Shown: piece by piece, positions 60,792-62,245 of the stretch
Layout of the letters: the number at the start of each line of letters is the position of its first letter
Position numbering within the stretch: the stretch's first letter is position 1
Assembly (NCBI GenBank): GCA_016742095.1
Contig: JACVCJ010000022.1
Location: forward strand, 1-62,245
Direction: 5' to 3'
DNA from: Bacteroidia bacterium
Lineage (GTDB): Bacteria; Bacteroidota; Bacteroidia; CAIKAF01
DNA: 62,245 nucleotides
Position numbers and translations under genes: made by a program
Notes under the pieces: generated by a model
The model's database searches: none
Seen by the model: the letters and a program-made list of their open reading frames with translations, nothing else
What the model was told of the DNA's origin: nothing

Positions 60792-61169
60792 ATGAAAAAC
60801 ACCATCATCATGATCGGGGCATTTTTTTGCCTGCTGGGTGCGGCCAGTGCCCAGGTAAACACCAAAGGAGGCGCTCCTGCCACTACACCCAGAGCAAGTG
60901 TACAGTTATCAGGTACCTTTGACAGTAAACGCGGAATTATGCACGATATCTCCTGCTATGGCTTTAACATCGGCTTCCTCTCCACCACCGAAGCCAAATA
61001 TGTGGTTTGTTTTGACCGCCTGCCCAACGGCAGCGATATCGATGTGAACTGCAACGAAGACCAGGTATGGGTAGAAGGCTATTTTGAAACAAAGGAAGCC
61101 CCGTCCGGAGGACCCTGCAGCGCCGGCACCCGCGAAATATTCTATGTAACTAAATGGCATTGCCAGTAA
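60792..61169 (+). CDS. Small secreted cysteine-containing protein
   Basis: About 125 residues from the ATG at 60792, which begins a clear signal peptide (MKNTIIMIGAFFCLLGAASAQ). The mature part is a beta-rich domain with five cysteines (ISCYGFN, VVCFDRL, VNCNEDQVW, GGPCSAGT, WHCQ), probably disulphide-bonded. No family recognised. The next small secreted protein gene starts 24 nt downstream, suggesting an operon ended by the terminator at 61625. Confidence 0.62.
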   Translation: MKNTIIMIGAFFCLLGAASAQVNTKGGAPATTPRASVQLSGTFDSKRGIMHDISCYGFNIGFLSTTEAKYVVCFDRLPNGSDIDVNCNEDQVWVEGYFETKEAPSGGPCSAGTREIFYVTKWHCQ

Positions 61170-61193
61170 TTATAACTCTAAAACTTCTGTATT

Positions 61194-61595
61194 ATGAAAC
61201 TCAGACACATTATTGCCACCGCTGCATTTCTCTCTATTTCCATGGCTGCTTCGGCCCAGACCATCGTGGGTAACGACAGGGATGAACACGGATGTATCGG
61301 TTCTGCCGGTTATACGTATTCTACACTGAAAAAAGAATGTATCCAGGTCTTTACCCAGGAAATACAACTGGCCCAGGTAAGTCCGAACGAGAGTTATTCC
61401 AGGATCGGCGCCGTTGTTTTTGACAGTAAAATGAAAAAAGCAGAGATCTTTATCGCCGAGCTCAACAAATCGACCCTCATCCTTACCCGCAAAGGCAAAA
61501 CAGATGTCTGGAAAGGCGGCGAATATGAACTTAGCCGCAGCGCCAATGCCTATAGCCTGAAAAAGAACGGCACTGAAATTTATAAGACCAAATAA
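61194..61595 (+). CDS. Small secreted protein with DEHGCIGSAGY motif
   Basis: 133 residues; signal peptide about 1-21 (ending ASAQ). The motif DRDEHGCIGSAGYTYSTLKKECIQVF resembles the short Cys-containing 'GC..SAGY.W' element found in various bacterial inhibitor-like and hypothetical proteins; here Tyr replaces the usual Trp. The remaining 80 residues form a small beta domain (SYSRIGAVVFDSKMKKAEIFIAEL...WKGGEYELSRSANAYSLKKNG) reminiscent of MliC-like barrels. Function not assignable. Confidence 0.65.
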   Translation: MKLRHIIATAAFLSISMAASAQTIVGNDRDEHGCIGSAGYTYSTLKKECIQVFTQEIQLAQVSPNESYSRIGAVVFDSKMKKAEIFIAELNKSTLILTRKGKTDVWKGGEYELSRSANAYSLKKNGTEIYKTK

Positions 61596-61624
61596 GCGCA
61601 GACCTTACATTGCATAACGTACAG

Positions 61625-61653
61625 ACCGCAGGAGCCTTCCTGCGGTTTTTTTT
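61625..61653 (+). terminator. Rho-independent terminator
   Basis: 9-bp perfect stem ACCGCAGGA / TCCTGCGGT, GCCT loop and eight Ts, 30 nt after the stop codon at 61595. Confidence 0.9.
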
Positions 61654-61968
61654 GTTCCGGTGCTCCCGGACCTCTGAAGAAGGTATTGCTCTCCCGTTAA
61701 CTAAGTTTTTACAGGTAGTTTTGTGACATTAACCCATAATATTCTAATTGTCAGTCATAAATAACTTTTTCTTACAGTACTGTACAGATAAAAATGCTTG
61801 CAGTATTCAATCTTCTTTCTCAACTTGCAGGTAGAATTTGTTTGTACACCCTGTAGATGATTATCCGCTCTCTCCCGATTTGAACGGCTACTCATAGTTT
61901 AAATCCCTGTGCCCGCGGTTTCGCTTGCAGCGTATGCATGGAAATTCCAGACCGCTGAAACTAACTTT
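61654..61968. other. Intergenic region before the last gene
   Basis: About 315 nt, AT-rich, without an ORF. A -7-like TAGTTTTG at 61726-61733 is the best promoter candidate for the following gene, though it would leave a leader of over 200 nt. Nothing else recognised. Confidence 0.3.
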
Positions 61969-62245
61969 ATGAAAAAAATTACCGGTGTTTCCTGTTTGGT
62001 ACTCACAGTACTGTGTACGTTTATTTGTGCCCGGCTCTACGCCCAGCCGAACATCCCGGGCATCACGTCGGACTATGTGGTGAACACATATAGCGGGGGT
62101 TCGGTGCTCCTGGGCAGTGTAACGGACCCTAACTATACGGCCATAGCGGGCGGTACGGCTACTTTCCGGGACAAGAGCGCAGATCTTCTGGTGTCGCTGT
62201 TCATCGACCCGGACGATAACGCCTGCTACAGCAGCTACCGCAACG
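61969..62245 (+). CDS. Secreted protein, truncated by the window end
   Basis: First 92 residues only. A signal peptide of about 26 residues (MKKITGVSCLVLTVLCTFICARLYAQ), then PNIPGITSDYVVNTYSGGSVLLGSV and a beta-rich continuation with an Asp-rich segment (FIDPDDNACYSSYRN). Likely another exported or T9SS-type protein, but the C-terminus that would show this lies outside the window. Confidence 0.7.
   Translation, partial: MKKITGVSCLVLTVLCTFICARLYAQPNIPGITSDYVVNTYSGGSVLLGSVTDPNYTAIAGGTATFRDKSADLLVSLFIDPDDNACYSSYRN

Overview
The window is a chromosomal segment of a Bacteroidota bacterium, probably in or near the Chitinophagales. Four things point there. It has type IX secretion/gliding genes (PorP/SprF-like, GldJ) and large secreted proteins with type A and type B T9SS C-terminal signals. 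It carries flexirubin-type pigment genes. It has family-typical gene forms: split methionine synthase, MutS2 without an Smr tail, CarB without its regulatory tail, DUF4834 and DUF2490. Finally, Bacteroidota promoters (TAnnTTTG at -7, sometimes TTG about 20 nt upstream) occur in front of most transcription units and often settle the start codon.

Layout. 0-2.7 kb: T9SS/gliding genes. 2.8-6.1 kb: DUF2490 protein and a Cys/His-rich envelope trio (possible metal handling). 6.2-8.9 kb: the large part of MetH. 9-12.4 kb: L,D-transpeptidase, a small zinc-ribbon-like protein and a T9SS-exported repeat protein. 12.6-18.8 kb: first half of the flexirubin genes (FAD oxidoreductase; tyrosine ammonia-lyase, ketoreductase, ketosynthase, ACP, acyltransferase). 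18.8-22.1 kb: a four-gene two-component operon, then three tandem putative small RNAs with shared promoter architecture. 22.1-27.2 kb: aquaporin and a 1266-residue adhesin-like protein. 27.3-34.5 kb: an accessory region ending at tRNA-Leu(CAA), holding an 18-unit 22-bp repeat array, an Rpn remnant, a PemK/MazF toxin pair and an AT-rich AraC/acetyltransferase/hydrolase/cyclophilin-like group. 34.6-45.8 kb: MutS2, two glycosyltransferases, a nonulosonate (KDN/sialic-type) trio, a gutted methyltransferase, a YfhO protein and a flippase. 45.8-49.8 kb: DUF4834, carB and a nonsense-interrupted DUF3825 gene. 49.9-54.9 kb: second half of the flexirubin genes (AMP-ligase, aldo/keto reductase, dehydratase, DarB, DarA). 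54.9-60.4 kb: phosphodiesterase-like protein, YyaL-type thioredoxin protein, MetH homocysteine-binding subunit and glycyl-tRNA synthetase. 60.4 kb to the end: small secreted proteins and one truncated secreted protein.

The most novel-looking structure is at 21.47-22.11 kb. Three consecutive promoter-RNA-terminator units each have two GGA-A/T-TCC sites exactly 22 bp apart, at an identical distance from the -7 box. At least two of the RNAs show a hairpin with a CCCCCUUU loop whose stem varies by compensating changes. The first site pair also lies directly upstream of the divergent two-component operon promoter, so the adjacent response regulator is the natural candidate for controlling both. 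A second regulator-operator pairing is visible for the AraC-family gene: TGAGCC half-sites 22 bp apart at a fixed distance from two -7 boxes. All functional statements come from reading the sequence and family knowledge; no search was run.
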